A DNA stretch of 64,000 nt from Bacillota bacterium (GCA_023424965.1 JAFADI010000100.1:1-64000), one strand, 5' to 3'. Shown: positions 8,673-17,796, counted from the stretch's first letter. Numbers and translations are program-made. Notes: generated by a model from the sequence alone, not told the origin.

Positions 8673-9656
8673 CTATCCCTCTTTTCGCCTTTCCAGCCAC
8701 AGGGCGGCCTGCTTTGCAAAATAGGTGATGATAATCTTTGCTCCCGCCCGTTTGATGGCCGTAAGAGACTCCAGCACGGCGCCTTTTTCATCAATCCAGC
8801 CATTTAACGCGGCGGCCTTGATCATGGAATATTCACCGCTCACATTGTAGGCCGCCACAGGCACGTCAAAGCGCCGGTGTACTTCGCTGACCACATCCAG
8901 GTATGCCAGGGCCGGCTTCACAATCACCATGTCGGCCCCCTCTTCAATATCCAGTTCCACCTCCCGCATGGCCTCCCGGAGGTTGGAATAGTCCATCTGG
9001 TAGCTCTTCCGGTCTCCAAAGGCGGGCTTTGAATTTGCCGCCTCCCGGAAGGGTCCGTAAAAGGAGGAGGAGTATTTGGCACTGTAGGCCATGATTGCTT
9101 TATCCTCAAAGCCCTCACCGTCCAGAAGCCTCCGGATGGCTCCCACCCTTCCGTCCATCATGTCCGAGGGAGCAAGAATATCCGCTCCCGCTTCCGCATA
9201 GCTCAAGGCGGATTTTGCGATCAGTTCCACCGACCGGTCGTTGGCAATTTTCCCCGCCTCAATGATGCCGCAATGCCCGTGGCTGGTATACTCGCACAGG
9301 CAGACGTCGGCGATGAGCAAAAGCCCGGGAAACTCCTTTTTGGCAGCTCTCAGTGCCTTTTGTACGACGCCGTTTTCGTCATAAGCCCCGGAACCTGCCT
9401 CATCCTTGGCATCGGGGATTCCAAAAAGCAAAACGCCGGGGATGCCCAGTTTTTGAACCTCCTCCAGTTCCCTCAGGAGGTTGTCCAGGGATAAGTGAAA
9501 GACACCCGGCATGGAAGGAATTTCCCGTTTGACTCCCCTGCCTTCCACCACAAAAAGGGGATAGATGAAGTCCTCCGCCTGAAGGCCCGTTTCCCTCGTT
9601 AATTTTCTCATTCCTTCGCTTGTTCGCAGTCTTCTGGGTCTTTTAATCAGTTCCAT
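8673..9656 (-). CDS. hemB: Delta-aminolevulinic acid dehydratase (porphobilinogen synthase)
   Basis: This enzyme condenses two 5-aminolevulinate molecules to porphobilinogen. The 327-residue product shows both active-site lysine regions, AIMAYSAKYSSSFYGPFRE and YNVSGEYSMIKAAA. It also has the cysteine-rich metal site DVCLCEYTSHGHCG, which indicates a zinc-dependent enzyme. GGAGGGA lies just before ATG 9656. The 5' end overlaps the cobA-hemD stop by 14 bases, consistent with translational coupling. Confidence 0.97.
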   Translation of the reverse strand: MELIKRPRRLRTSEGMRKLTRETGLQAEDFIYPLFVVEGRGVKREIPSMPGVFHLSLDNLLRELEEVQKLGIPGVLLFGIPDAKDEAGSGAYDENGVVQKALRAAKKEFPGLLLIADVCLCEYTSHGHCGIIEAGKIANDRSVELIAKSALSYAEAGADILAPSDMMDGRVGAIRRLLDGEGFEDKAIMAYSAKYSSSFYGPFREAANSKPAFGDRKSYQMDYSNLREAMREVELDIEEGADMVIVKPALAYLDVVSEVHRRFDVPVAAYNVSGEYSMIKAAALNGWIDEKGAVLESLTAIKRAGAKIIITYFAKQAALWLERRKEG

Positions 9657-11181
9657 CTTTCCCTCCGTCTTCCAGCTCCATCAGCTTGTTCACCAGCCCC
9701 TCGATGGTATAAACGCCGGCCATGACGGCTCCACTCATGCCCTCTTGTCTGGCCGTCTCCAGCGTAACCGGACCGATGCATGCAATCCTTGCCCCCGAAA
9801 GCTCCCCCAGGTTTTCCCTGCCTATAATGGCAGAGAAATTTTTTACGGCTGAGGAACTGGTAAAGGTGATATAATCAATCTCCTTTTTCTCCAGTAAATC
9901 CAGTATTTCGTCCCTGTCCGGGTCCTCCCGCAGGGTCCTGTAGGCCACAATTTCCCGGGCAGGCACCTTGGCGGCTTTCAAACCCTCCAGCAAGGTTTCG
10001 CCTCCAATTTCCCCCCGCACAACCAGAAGCTGTTCCCCCGGCAGGACTGTTTTCACCAGGCCCTCCAGCAGCACCCCCGAAGTATAGCTTGGAGGCATGT
10101 ATTCCACCAGCAGCCCCAGCTTGTTCAATTCCTCCGCGGTGGCTTCCCCCACGGCACATAGTTTTATCCCCTGCAGGCTGCGGATATCCATCCTGTTTTC
10201 CCGCATCCTTTTGAAGAAAAAGGCAACACCGTTTACACTGGTGAAAACCAGCCACCGGTATTCCTTCAACTCCTTTAAAGCCCTGTCCACCACAGTGTAA
10301 TCCTGGGGCTCCAAAATTTTTATGGTGGGAAATTCAATGACCTCCCCACCTTCCTCTTCAATCCTCCGGGCCAGCTTGCTTGCCTGTTCCCTTGACCTGG
10401 TCACAAGAACCCTTTTTCCTGCCAGTCCGCCCCGGGGAAACCAGCCAAGCTTTTCCCCAAGGCCTGCCACTCCTCCGATCACCGTAACGGCAGGGGACCG
10501 TATTCCTTCCCGTAAAGCAATTTCCGCAATCGTTCCAAGGGTTCCCGAAACCGTCCTCTGGGAGGGAGCAGTGCCTCTTTCGATCACGGCGGCGGGAGTT
10601 GTGGGGTCTTTCCCCGACTCCATAAGCCTGCTGCATATCTCCGGAAGCTTTTTCAGTCCCATGAGAAAAACCAGGGTCCCTTCCAGTTTGGCTACCGTTT
10701 CATAATCAATGAAGCTGCTTTCCCTTCCCGGCCTTTCATGCCCTGTGATGATGTGGAGGGAGGAACAGTAATCCCTGTGGGTAACCGGTATTCCCGCATA
10801 AGCAGGGGCGGCAATTGCGGAAGTAATTCCCGGAATGATCTCAAAGGGAATCCCCCGCTCCTGCAGGGCTTCCGCTTCTTCTCCCCCTCTTCCGAAGAGG
10901 AATGGGTCTCCGCCCTTGACACGGGCTACGGTTCTGCCTTCCAGCGCCTTGTTCACAAGAATTTCATTGATTTTTTCCTGGGGTACCGCATGATGGTGGG
11001 GTTCCTTTCCCACGTACAAAAGTTCGGCGGTCTTTTTTGCCAGGTTCAGTATTCTGGCATTCACCAGCCTGTCATAGACCACCACATCCGCCTTACCGAT
11101 GCACTCTGCCGCTTTGAGCGTCAAAAGCTTGTAGTCCCCCGGTCCCGCGCCGATAATATAAACCATGCCAGCTCCAGCCAT
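9643..11181 (-). CDS. cobA-hemD: Fused uroporphyrinogen-III C-methyltransferase / uroporphyrinogen-III synthase
   Basis: The N-terminal half (about residues 5-245) is a SAM-dependent uroporphyrinogen-III methyltransferase, with VYIIGAGPGD, VYDRLV, VKGGDPFLFGRGGEEAEAL and IPGITSAIAAPAYAGIPVTHR. The C-terminal half (about 255-505) is HemD, with RVLVTRSREQASKLA and YITFTSSSAVKNF. Together they cyclise hydroxymethylbilane to uroporphyrinogen III and methylate it to precorrin-2. This fusion is common in Clostridia. The start at 11181 overlaps the hemC stop (TGATG); an ATG five codons later, after GGAG, is the alternative. Confidence 0.95.
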   Translation of the reverse strand: MAGAGMVYIIGAGPGDYKLLTLKAAECIGKADVVVYDRLVNARILNLAKKTAELLYVGKEPHHHAVPQEKINEILVNKALEGRTVARVKGGDPFLFGRGGEEAEALQERGIPFEIIPGITSAIAAPAYAGIPVTHRDYCSSLHIITGHERPGRESSFIDYETVAKLEGTLVFLMGLKKLPEICSRLMESGKDPTTPAAVIERGTAPSQRTVSGTLGTIAEIALREGIRSPAVTVIGGVAGLGEKLGWFPRGGLAGKRVLVTRSREQASKLARRIEEEGGEVIEFPTIKILEPQDYTVVDRALKELKEYRWLVFTSVNGVAFFFKRMRENRMDIRSLQGIKLCAVGEATAEELNKLGLLVEYMPPSYTSGVLLEGLVKTVLPGEQLLVVRGEIGGETLLEGLKAAKVPAREIVAYRTLREDPDRDEILDLLEKKEIDYITFTSSSAVKNFSAIIGRENLGELSGARIACIGPVTLETARQEGMSGAVMAGVYTIEGLVNKLMELEDGGKDGTD

Positions 11182-12077
11182 CACTCACCCCTGCCTTCCG
11201 TTATCAGTGCAGCCAGCTTTTCACCCAATGCCGCCGCATCATACTTGTTTCCCTCCACGGTCGCCCTCCACACCCTGGATTTATCCTCGGGAGCAAATAT
11301 TCCGCAGATCTTCATGCGATCTTTTTCAATCACTGCATGGGCGGCCACAGGCGTACTGCATCCCCCGTTGAGCTTTATCATGTAAGCCCGTTCCCCCTTC
11401 ACCGCCAGCGCCGACTCCTCATGGTGCACACTCTCCAGGAGGTACCCGATGTCTTCATCCCTTCTTGTCTCTATTCCAAGGGCTCCCTGGCCTACCGCAG
11501 GAATGATCTCCTCAACGGAAAATACCTGACGGCACTTATCCTCAATGCCAAGCCTTTTTAACCCTGCCACCGCCAGTACGATGGCGTCAAATTCATTCCC
11601 CGCCAGTTTATCGAGCCTGGTGAGCACGTTTCCTCTCAAGGTCTTGAAGTTCAGCCCCGGCTTCATCTGTAGAAGCTGGATTTCCCTCCGTAGGCTGCTT
11701 GTTCCTATGACAGCGCCCGGCTCAAGCTGTTCCAGCCTCTCATGCTTTATTGAAATCAGGGCGTCCCTGGGATCTTCCCTTCTGGATATGGCCGCAATTG
11801 TCAGTTCTTCAGGCAGCTGAGCGGGCAGGTCCTTCATGCTGTGGACGGCAATGTCGATGGATTTATTGATTAATGCATTCTCCAGTTCTTTGATGAACAG
11901 GCCTTTGCCGCCAATCTTGTCCAGCCTCACGTCCAGCAGCATGTCTCCGCTGGTCCGTATCCCCACCAATTCAAATTCATACCGGGGAAACTTCTTTTTA
12001 ATTTCGTTGATCACCCATTTGCTCTGGGCCATGGCCAGGGCACTTTCCCTGGTACCCACTCTGATTACCCTCTTCAT
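11181..12077 (-). CDS. hemC: Hydroxymethylbilane synthase (porphobilinogen deaminase)
   Basis: This enzyme polymerises four porphobilinogens into hydroxymethylbilane. The 298-residue product has the N-terminal RVGTRESALAMAQ, the HSMKDLPAQLPE segment, IGTSSLRREIQL and LRGNVLTRLDKL. The dipyrromethane cofactor cysteine lies in LNGGCSTPVAAHA. Length and motifs are complete. Its start overlaps the end of cbiJ by four bases and its stop overlaps the cobA-hemD start. Confidence 0.97.
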   Translation of the reverse strand: MKRVIRVGTRESALAMAQSKWVINEIKKKFPRYEFELVGIRTSGDMLLDVRLDKIGGKGLFIKELENALINKSIDIAVHSMKDLPAQLPEELTIAAISRREDPRDALISIKHERLEQLEPGAVIGTSSLRREIQLLQMKPGLNFKTLRGNVLTRLDKLAGNEFDAIVLAVAGLKRLGIEDKCRQVFSVEEIIPAVGQGALGIETRRDEDIGYLLESVHHEESALAVKGERAYMIKLNGGCSTPVAAHAVIEKDRMKICGIFAPEDKSRVWRATVEGNKYDAAALGEKLAALITEGRGE

Positions 12078-12859
12078 TTCTTACGCTCCAATCCCCTCTG
12101 CTGCCTGACAAAAGCCAGAACCTCCTCAATACTTTCCACCTTATTGGTATATGCCACTTCCGGCCGTTCTACCAAAATGACCCTGACACCGAGCCTCTCG
12201 GCTGCTTCCAGCTTCTCAGGCATGCCGCCTTCCCGTCCGCTTTCCTTTGTAACCAAAATGGAAGCGCCGCAGTATTTCAGCAGCTCCACATTCATTTCCA
12301 CCGAAAAGGGACCTTTCATGGCGATCAGGTTCCGGGCCGTCAGTCCTGCCGCTTCGCACCGGGCCATCATTTTGCTGTCAGGCAGTATTCTGGCAAAAAG
12401 CCTTTCTTTATAGTCTTTGACGGCTTCCGTGAAAAGCTTTATCTGATTGCTCCCAACCGTCAGAAGAATATTGCCCTCAAGCCTGCCGGCAGCTTCCGCC
12501 GCCTCTTCAAAGCTTTTGACCTTCAGAACGGTGCCCCACTCTCCCTCTACGCTCCGCCTTTCATACCGCAGATAAGGTATAGCCCTGGCGGAGCATGCGG
12601 CAAGGGCATTTTCCGAGGCCTCCCTGGCAAAGGGGTGGGAAGCGTCCACAAGGCACCGGATATCTCTTTCGCCGATAAAGCTCTCCATCCCCGGTCCATC
12701 AAGCTTTCCCCTGTATACTTCAAGACCCGCATACCCTTTCAGCAGTTCCCTGCCATAGTCCGTCGTCACCGTAGCCACCACACCGCTGTATTCTTTTACA
12801 AGCTCCCCGATGATGGCTCTGGCATCAACGGTTCCTGCGATCACCATGATCCCCGGCAT
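12074..12859 (-). CDS. cbiJ: Cobalt-precorrin-6A reductase
   Basis: This NAD(P)H-dependent reductase of the corrin ring belongs to the CbiJ/CobK family. The 261-residue product has the family blocks VIAGTVDARAI at the N-terminus, CLVDASHPFA with the conserved DASHPFA stretch, RYERRS, LLTVGSNQIKLF, MKGPFSVEMN and LVTKESGREGG. ATG 12859 lies close behind GGAG. An ATG four codons later would give an N-terminus closer to the family (MVIAGT) and is an equally good start. Confidence 0.92.
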   Translation of the reverse strand: MPGIMVIAGTVDARAIIGELVKEYSGVVATVTTDYGRELLKGYAGLEVYRGKLDGPGMESFIGERDIRCLVDASHPFAREASENALAACSARAIPYLRYERRSVEGEWGTVLKVKSFEEAAEAAGRLEGNILLTVGSNQIKLFTEAVKDYKERLFARILPDSKMMARCEAAGLTARNLIAMKGPFSVEMNVELLKYCGASILVTKESGREGGMPEKLEAAERLGVRVILVERPEVAYTNKVESIEEVLAFVRQQRGLERKK

Positions 12860-12876
12860 ATCTCCAATACCTCGTT

Positions 12877-13620
12877 CTATTTTTTCCCCATCCCCCTGTA
12901 GCCTCTCGGCGTAATAAGCCTTCCGTTTTCCACATAGCTCTGTGAGTTTCCGATGATTACCAGGGTAAACATATCGATTTCAAACTCCGGCATATTTTTG
13001 AGGGTCGTAATATCACAGGCTTCATTTTCCCTGCCGGCATTTCTTACAATCCCCACCGGCGTCTCCGGCCCCCGGTGTTTCAAAAGCAAATCCCTGGCGG
13101 TGTCGATGTACCCGGTGCGGCTTTTACTCTTCGGGTTGTACAGGCACAGGACGAAATCCCCCTGTGCCGCCAGTTCGACCCTTTTGAAAATCAGCTCCAG
13201 GGGTGTCAAAAGGTCACTGAGGCTGATCACCGCAAAATCGTGCATGAGGGGCGCTCCAAGGACCGCAGCCGCAGCACTGGCAGCCGTGATTCCGGGAATG
13301 ACCTCAACGTCCACCTTTTGCCCGCTCCTGTTGACGACCTCCAGCATGATCCCCGCCATGCCGTATATCCCGCTGTCCCCGCTGCTGACCAGCGCTACGT
13401 TTTTTCCCTCCAGCGCCTTTTTGAGGACCATCTCACAGCGCTCAACCTCTCTTGTCATTCCCGAGCTGACAAAGGTTTTTCCGGGAAAATGCTTCTCTAT
13501 CAATTCAATATAGGTGCTGTATCCCACAATTTCATCGGCCCCGCCGATGGCCTCTTTGGCCCTTGGCGTCATGTCCGCCATGCTGCCGGGGCCCATCCCC
13601 ACCACATAGATCCTGCCCAT
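12877..13620 (-). CDS. cbiH: Cobalt-precorrin-3 (precorrin-3B) C17-methyltransferase
   Basis: This SAM-dependent methyltransferase methylates C17 with ring contraction. The 247-residue product begins MGRIYVVGMGPGS. It contains SSGDSGIYGMAG and IPGITAASAAAAVLGAPLMHDFAVISLSD, the last being characteristic of CbiH/CobJ rather than the other corrin methyltransferases. NPKSKSRTGYI and IGNSQSYVENGRLITPRGY close the C-terminus. It has the length of the single-domain form, without the fused iron-sulfur or CbiG domains found in some bacteria. Confidence 0.94.
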   Translation of the reverse strand: MGRIYVVGMGPGSMADMTPRAKEAIGGADEIVGYSTYIELIEKHFPGKTFVSSGMTREVERCEMVLKKALEGKNVALVSSGDSGIYGMAGIMLEVVNRSGQKVDVEVIPGITAASAAAAVLGAPLMHDFAVISLSDLLTPLELIFKRVELAAQGDFVLCLYNPKSKSRTGYIDTARDLLLKHRGPETPVGIVRNAGRENEACDITTLKNMPEFEIDMFTLVIIGNSQSYVENGRLITPRGYRGMGKK

Positions 13621-13624
13621 TGTG

Positions 13625-14887
13625 TCAATTCTCCTTCATTACATCACCCAGACATTTGAAGTAGGCCCGGATATCGTCTTTGCTGCCGTGCTTCCTTATG
13701 CTGTACACCAATTTATCCATAATTTCATTCACCGTATTCTTCATCGCTGCCGTGATAAGCTCCCGGTCCTCCTCGCTGGCGCTTTTCAGCCTGGCAAGAG
13801 TACCGGCAATCCGCTCATTCACCACGTCCTCGGTAAAATTCTGCACCTCTTTCACCACAGGGAGCGCACTTCTGAATTCATACCACTTTTCATATTCTTC
13901 AACAAATTCTTTTATGATTTCTCCGGCTTTCGCCGCCTCGGAGGTTTTTACCTCCAGGTTTTCCTGCATAACCGCCTTGAGGCCGTCAATATTGAAATAA
14001 CGGACGCCGGGAAGCTCCGTTACCGACCTGTCGATGTCCATGGGGACCGCCAGATCCACGAAAACCCTCTCTTTTTCCGTTCCGGCGGATTTCTCCAGCA
14101 TGTCCCTGGTAATGGTATAGTGGGGGCTTGCGGTGGAGCTGATAATCATATCGCAGGCATCAATCACCGAGTACCTGTCCCCATATTCGATGGGCAGCAC
14201 GGATTTATAAATTTTTGACAGGTCCTCCGCTTTGCCGTGGGACCTGTTTGTGACATAAATTTTGCCCACACCCCTGGAGCAGAGGTTTTTTAAAGCGATG
14301 GCCCCCATCTTTCCAGCGCCGATGACAAGGGCGCATTTGTCCTCCAGTTTCCCTTCAAAAACCTCCACCAGGAGCTTTACTGCAAGAGAGCCGATGGAAA
14401 CGGATTTTTTCGACAGTTCCGTATTGGTTTTAATTTTTTTTGCCGCCGTGACGGCATCACGGAAGAGCACATTGAGCACGTTGGAGCTGGCGCCCGCTTC
14501 AAGGGAAAGGTCATAGGCGCTTTTTACCTGCCCCAGAATCTGGTCCTCCCCCAGCACCATGGAGTCCAGGCCGCAGGCCACGTTGAAAAGGTGCTTTACG
14601 GCTTTTGCACCGCAGTAGGTGTAAAAATATTTTTTATAGGCATAGGGGTCGAGGCCCTTAATGCCGCAAAGAACTCTTTCAACCGTTGAAACGTCAAAAT
14701 TCCCGGACTCGGAGTAAATGTAGACTTCCGTCCGGTTGCAGGTGGACACCAGTACGCATTCGGAAACCAGGGGCAGCCTGCTTATGCTGTCAAGGGCCAG
14801 CCTCTGTCCGTCAGTATCAAAGCTTAGTCCTTCCCGGATTTCAATGGGGGTTGATCTATAATTTATTCCTGAGACATAAATGTTCAT
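13625..14887 (-). CDS. hemA: Glutamyl-tRNA reductase
   Basis: The first enzyme of the C5 pathway reduces Glu-tRNA to glutamate-1-semialdehyde. The 420-residue product starts MNIYVSGINYRSTPIEIRE. It has the catalytic cysteine in LVSTCNRTEVY, the GLDSMVLGEDQILGQVK block, the NADPH site VIGAGKMG and a C-terminal helical dimerisation region. The ATG at 14887 overlaps the cbiG stop (ATGA) and follows GGGAG; a longer upstream frame is antisense-like and unsupported. Its place inside the cobalamin operon couples 5-aminolevulinate supply to corrin demand. Confidence 0.96.
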   Translation of the reverse strand: MNIYVSGINYRSTPIEIREGLSFDTDGQRLALDSISRLPLVSECVLVSTCNRTEVYIYSESGNFDVSTVERVLCGIKGLDPYAYKKYFYTYCGAKAVKHLFNVACGLDSMVLGEDQILGQVKSAYDLSLEAGASSNVLNVLFRDAVTAAKKIKTNTELSKKSVSIGSLAVKLLVEVFEGKLEDKCALVIGAGKMGAIALKNLCSRGVGKIYVTNRSHGKAEDLSKIYKSVLPIEYGDRYSVIDACDMIISSTASPHYTITRDMLEKSAGTEKERVFVDLAVPMDIDRSVTELPGVRYFNIDGLKAVMQENLEVKTSEAAKAGEIIKEFVEEYEKWYEFRSALPVVKEVQNFTEDVVNERIAGTLARLKSASEEDRELITAAMKNTVNEIMDKLVYSIRKHGSKDDIRAYFKCLGDVMKEN

Positions 14888-15942
14888 AAGCTGTACTCCC
14901 TGTCCTCTTCGGCCATGGCCAGAGTAATCCCCCGGTACGCCTTCTTCCTGCATACCAGCCTGCCCCCGGTGGAAGCAAGCACGGCGCATGGCTCCGCCAC
15001 GCTGGCCACTCCCACCTGCTGTTTGACAAAGTCGGAGCAGGTGAACTCCTTCTCAATGCCGACAATGGCTTCACGCCCTATGATTTTCAATTCCATGCCC
15101 GTTTCCCGGCAAAACTCCGCCAGCCCCGGTTCATCCTTTTTCAAATCGATGGTGGCAAGGCATTTGACTGAAAGAAAACTCCGGTTGCTGCTCCGCATAA
15201 ATTCCTCAATGAACTCCCTGATCTGTCTGCTGCCGGTACCCTTCCTGCAGCCGATACCCAGGATAAGATTTCTGGGCCTTAAAACCAGTATGTTGCTGCT
15301 CCGGGTATTTATATCCGTCCTGTTGGTCAGCATCACCGCATATCTTCCGTCGTAAGCTTCCACATCCCCCCGGGCTGCCAGCACCTTCAAATTCTCCGGA
15401 AGGCTGCCTTTTACGGGATAGTCACTGTAAAAGCCCACCTTGCCTCCGTTGACCAGTTCGGAGCTGATGTGCTTCAAAGCCTCCCTGTTTTCCACGGCAA
15501 GGCCGTTTTCTGCGGCAAAGGCGTCAAAGGCAACGACCTGATTCACATCGGTAGCGGTGGTTATGACGGCGGTCCCTCCGGATATTTCCGCGACCTTCCG
15601 GGCCAGCCGGTTGGCTCCTCCCTCATGGCCGGACAGCAGACTGATGGCATGCCGGCCCTTCTCATCCAGCACCACCACCGCCGGGTCGGTGAGTTTGGAC
15701 TTTATATGGGGTGCAATGGTCCTTACAACGATTCCGCAGGCCATGACAAAAACCAGGGCGTCATAAGCGCCAAAAAGCTTCTCCACCAGAGAGGAAAGAC
15801 TTCCCGTGATGGCTTGTACGCCCTCCTCTTCAGCCTCTTTCATAAAAGCTTCGTTTATATAGATGTGGGCCGGAAGTGCTTTCCCGATTTTTCCGGCCAG
15901 CCGGCTTCCGTTTTTTGTAAGGCCGATGACTGCGGTTTTCAT
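14884..15942 (-). CDS. cbiG: Cobalt-precorrin-5A hydrolase
   Basis: CbiG opens the delta-lactone ring of cobalt-precorrin-5A and releases acetaldehyde, a step specific to the anaerobic route. The 352-residue product has the N-terminal domain with VFVMACGIVVRTIAPHIKSKLTDPAVVV and LLSGHEGGANRLA. The C-terminal domain has LGIGCRKGTGSRQI and CSDFVKQQVGVASVAEPCAV. An AGGAG site precedes ATG 15942, which overlaps the cbiF stop. Length and domain order are standard. Confidence 0.94.
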   Translation of the reverse strand: MKTAVIGLTKNGSRLAGKIGKALPAHIYINEAFMKEAEEEGVQAITGSLSSLVEKLFGAYDALVFVMACGIVVRTIAPHIKSKLTDPAVVVLDEKGRHAISLLSGHEGGANRLARKVAEISGGTAVITTATDVNQVVAFDAFAAENGLAVENREALKHISSELVNGGKVGFYSDYPVKGSLPENLKVLAARGDVEAYDGRYAVMLTNRTDINTRSSNILVLRPRNLILGIGCRKGTGSRQIREFIEEFMRSSNRSFLSVKCLATIDLKKDEPGLAEFCRETGMELKIIGREAIVGIEKEFTCSDFVKQQVGVASVAEPCAVLASTGGRLVCRKKAYRGITLAMAEEDREYSL

Positions 15943-16691
15943 TCTGTGGCACTCCTGAATTCATGGGTAAAATTCTTATCATAAAGTTTTGACAATTCAT
16001 ACTCGTCCCCGAGAAAATTTCCCACCACCACAAGGGCCGTTTTTCTGATGCCCTCATTTTTTACGGTTTCCACGATATTCTCAAGGGTTCCCCGCAGGAT
16101 TTTCTGTTCCGGCCAGGAGGCTTTGTATACCACCGCCACGGGAGTATCCGGCCCATAACCGGTCATAAGCCTTTGCACCAGCTGCTCCAGCATTCCCGTG
16201 CTCAGAAAGATGACCATGGTTGCGCTATGGGCTGCCAGGGCCTCGATGGATTCCCTCCCCGGCACCTCCGTCCTGCCTTCCATCCTTGTAAGGATGACGG
16301 TCTGAGTAACGCCGGGAAGGGTATATTCTTTCTTCAACGCGGCGGCGGCGGCAAGAAAGGAGCTGACCCCGGGAATCACCTCATAAGGGATTCCCCTTTT
16401 TTCAAGGCAGTCCATCTGTTCCCGGATCGCCCCATATACCGAAGGATCACCGGTATGAACCCGGGCAACCGTCTTCTTTTGGGATACTCCACGGACCATA
16501 ACCTCCACCACTTCCTCCAGGGTCATGGCCGCGCTGTCGTATATGTCACAGGATGCCTTTGCACAGGCCAGCAGCTCCCTGTTCACCAGCGATCCCGCAT
16601 AGATGATGATATCCGCACTTTCAAGGATTTTTTTTCCTTTTACGGTGATAAGCTCCGGATCTCCCGGGCCCGCTCCGATAAAATATACCAA
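15939..16691 (-). CDS. cbiF: Cobalt-precorrin-4 C11-methyltransferase
   Basis: This SAM-dependent corrin methyltransferase acts at C11. The 250-residue product begins VYFIGAGPGDPELIT. It carries YAGSLVN, HTGDPSVYGAIREQMD, IPGVSSFLAAAAALKKEYTLPGV and TRMEGRTEVP, which separate CbiF/CobM from CbiL and CbiH. The initiation codon is TTG at 16691, two bases after the cbiL stop, and the preceding GGGGTAAGG can serve as the ribosome site. Confidence 0.94.
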   Translation of the reverse strand: MVYFIGAGPGDPELITVKGKKILESADIIIYAGSLVNRELLACAKASCDIYDSAAMTLEEVVEVMVRGVSQKKTVARVHTGDPSVYGAIREQMDCLEKRGIPYEVIPGVSSFLAAAAALKKEYTLPGVTQTVILTRMEGRTEVPGRESIEALAAHSATMVIFLSTGMLEQLVQRLMTGYGPDTPVAVVYKASWPEQKILRGTLENIVETVKNEGIRKTALVVVGNFLGDEYELSKLYDKNFTHEFRSATE

Positions 16692-16692
16692 A

Positions 16693-17418
16693 TTACCTTA
16701 CCCCGCTTTTTTTTGTGATGATGGTGGTGAAATAGCTGAGTTCACCCTCGTCAACGCCTTCGATGTCAAATTCTATCCGCTCGTCTTCCAGGCCGCACCG
16801 GCTTACAAGCACCGATTTTTCCAGCATCCCTCTGGCTTTCAGCTTTTCCTTCAGCCGGGAAAAGTTTTTGGACACTTTCATAAGGATGACACTGTCAAAG
16901 CCCTCCAGAATTTCCTCCAGGTTTTCACACTCATAGGCCGAAGGAATGACGGCAATGGTTTCCCTGTTTTCTCCCAGGCTGATTCCCGCCCTGGCCGCCG
17001 ACGCACAGAAGGAAGTAATGCCCGGTATGATTTCGGTTCGATAGCCTTCTTCCTTCAAGGTCTTGTGAATATACATATAGGTACTGTAAACCGTGGGGTC
17101 TCCAAGGGTTATAAAGGCCACATCCCCGCCCCCGTCCAGCTTTTCCTTCACCTGCAGGACGGCAGTCCTCCAGCTGTCTCCAAGGATTTTTTCATCATAG
17201 CTCATGGGAAAATGCAGCTCAAGGATGGCTTTTTCCTTTCCCACAACCCCCCGGGCGATGGTTAACGCCTGGCTGGGCCTGTGGGAGGCGGTTTTGGGAA
17301 TGGCTACAAAATTTGCCTCCTCCAATATCCGCTTTGCCTTCAACGTCATCAGTTCCGGGTCGCCGGGACCGACTCCCACGCCGTACAGCTTCCCCTTTTC
17401 TTTGCTTTGGTTTTTCAA
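16693..17418 (-). CDS. cbiL: Cobalt-precorrin-2 C20-methyltransferase
   Basis: This SAM-dependent methyltransferase acts on C20 of cobalt-sirohydrochlorin. The core begins KLYGVGVGPGDPELMTLKA and includes ITLGDPTVYSTYMYIHK and the IPGITSFCASAARAGISLGE block typical of CbiL/CobI. I start it at TTG 17418 (241 residues, normal length). The frame stays open 53 more codons upstream, but that stretch encodes a cluster of hairpins rather than recognisable protein. The ribosome site is weak (GGACGG region), so the exact start is uncertain. Confidence 0.9.
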   Translation of the reverse strand: MKNQSKEKGKLYGVGVGPGDPELMTLKAKRILEEANFVAIPKTASHRPSQALTIARGVVGKEKAILELHFPMSYDEKILGDSWRTAVLQVKEKLDGGGDVAFITLGDPTVYSTYMYIHKTLKEEGYRTEIIPGITSFCASAARAGISLGENRETIAVIPSAYECENLEEILEGFDSVILMKVSKNFSRLKEKLKARGMLEKSVLVSRCGLEDERIEFDIEGVDEGELSYFTTIITKKSGVR

Positions 17419-17450
17419 TCCGGCCGTCCGTCCTTTCAAACTTAGTAAAC

Positions 17451-17556
17451 GCTTATTCCGGAATGAATCCGGCATAAGCTTACGCAGGTTATGCCTGCGC
17501 GCCACGCTTTCACGCGGCGACCGAACAACGTCCTTAAGAGATTGATGACGTTGTTC
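17451..17556. repeat. Cluster of four consecutive hairpins
   Basis: Four inverted repeats follow one another. They are GCTTAT...ATAAGC enclosing CCGG...CCGG (17451-17479), CGCAGG...CCTGCG just after, GCCACG...CGCGGC (one G-U pair when transcribed), and GAACAACGTC...GACGTTGTTC (17523-17556). They lie between cbiL and the second 172-bp element, within the operon transcript. This may be a REP-like element or a processing/stability structure. Confidence 0.65.
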
Positions 17557-17603
17557 AGTCCATTCATATGCAATCAATGTTTTCCTTCATTCATGAGGTA
17601 TAT

Positions 17604-17775
17604 GGCATTTTTTATGGAGAAAAGGCTTCACTCTATGAGGAATACTTCGAGGCAGTAAAGTAATGGGAAACATACTGGAATGACCCGTGAGGAAGGTCCT
17701 CTTACTTTCGTGCCAATGATCTTCTGTTTTCCTCTGCACTGGGTGCTTTGAAGCCTTTTCGGAATAAACAATGCC
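17604..17775 (+). mobile_element. 172-bp MITE-like element, copy B
   Basis: Exactly the same length as the copy at 2151-2322 and in the opposite orientation, with 26-bp terminal inverted repeats differing at the same positions. One terminal base differs between the copies but has changed at both ends, so end-to-end pairing is preserved. The frame that is open in copy A has two stops here. It separates cbiL from cbiET. Confidence 0.75.
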
Positions 17776-17796
17776 GATGTACCTCAGCCAATTGTG

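Noticed and set aside
2151..17775. Composite transposon carrying the cobalamin genes between the inverted elements
   Set aside because: cobS lies outside on one side and cbiET, cbiD and cbiC outside on the other. The elements sit in ordinary gene gaps and no transposase is present.
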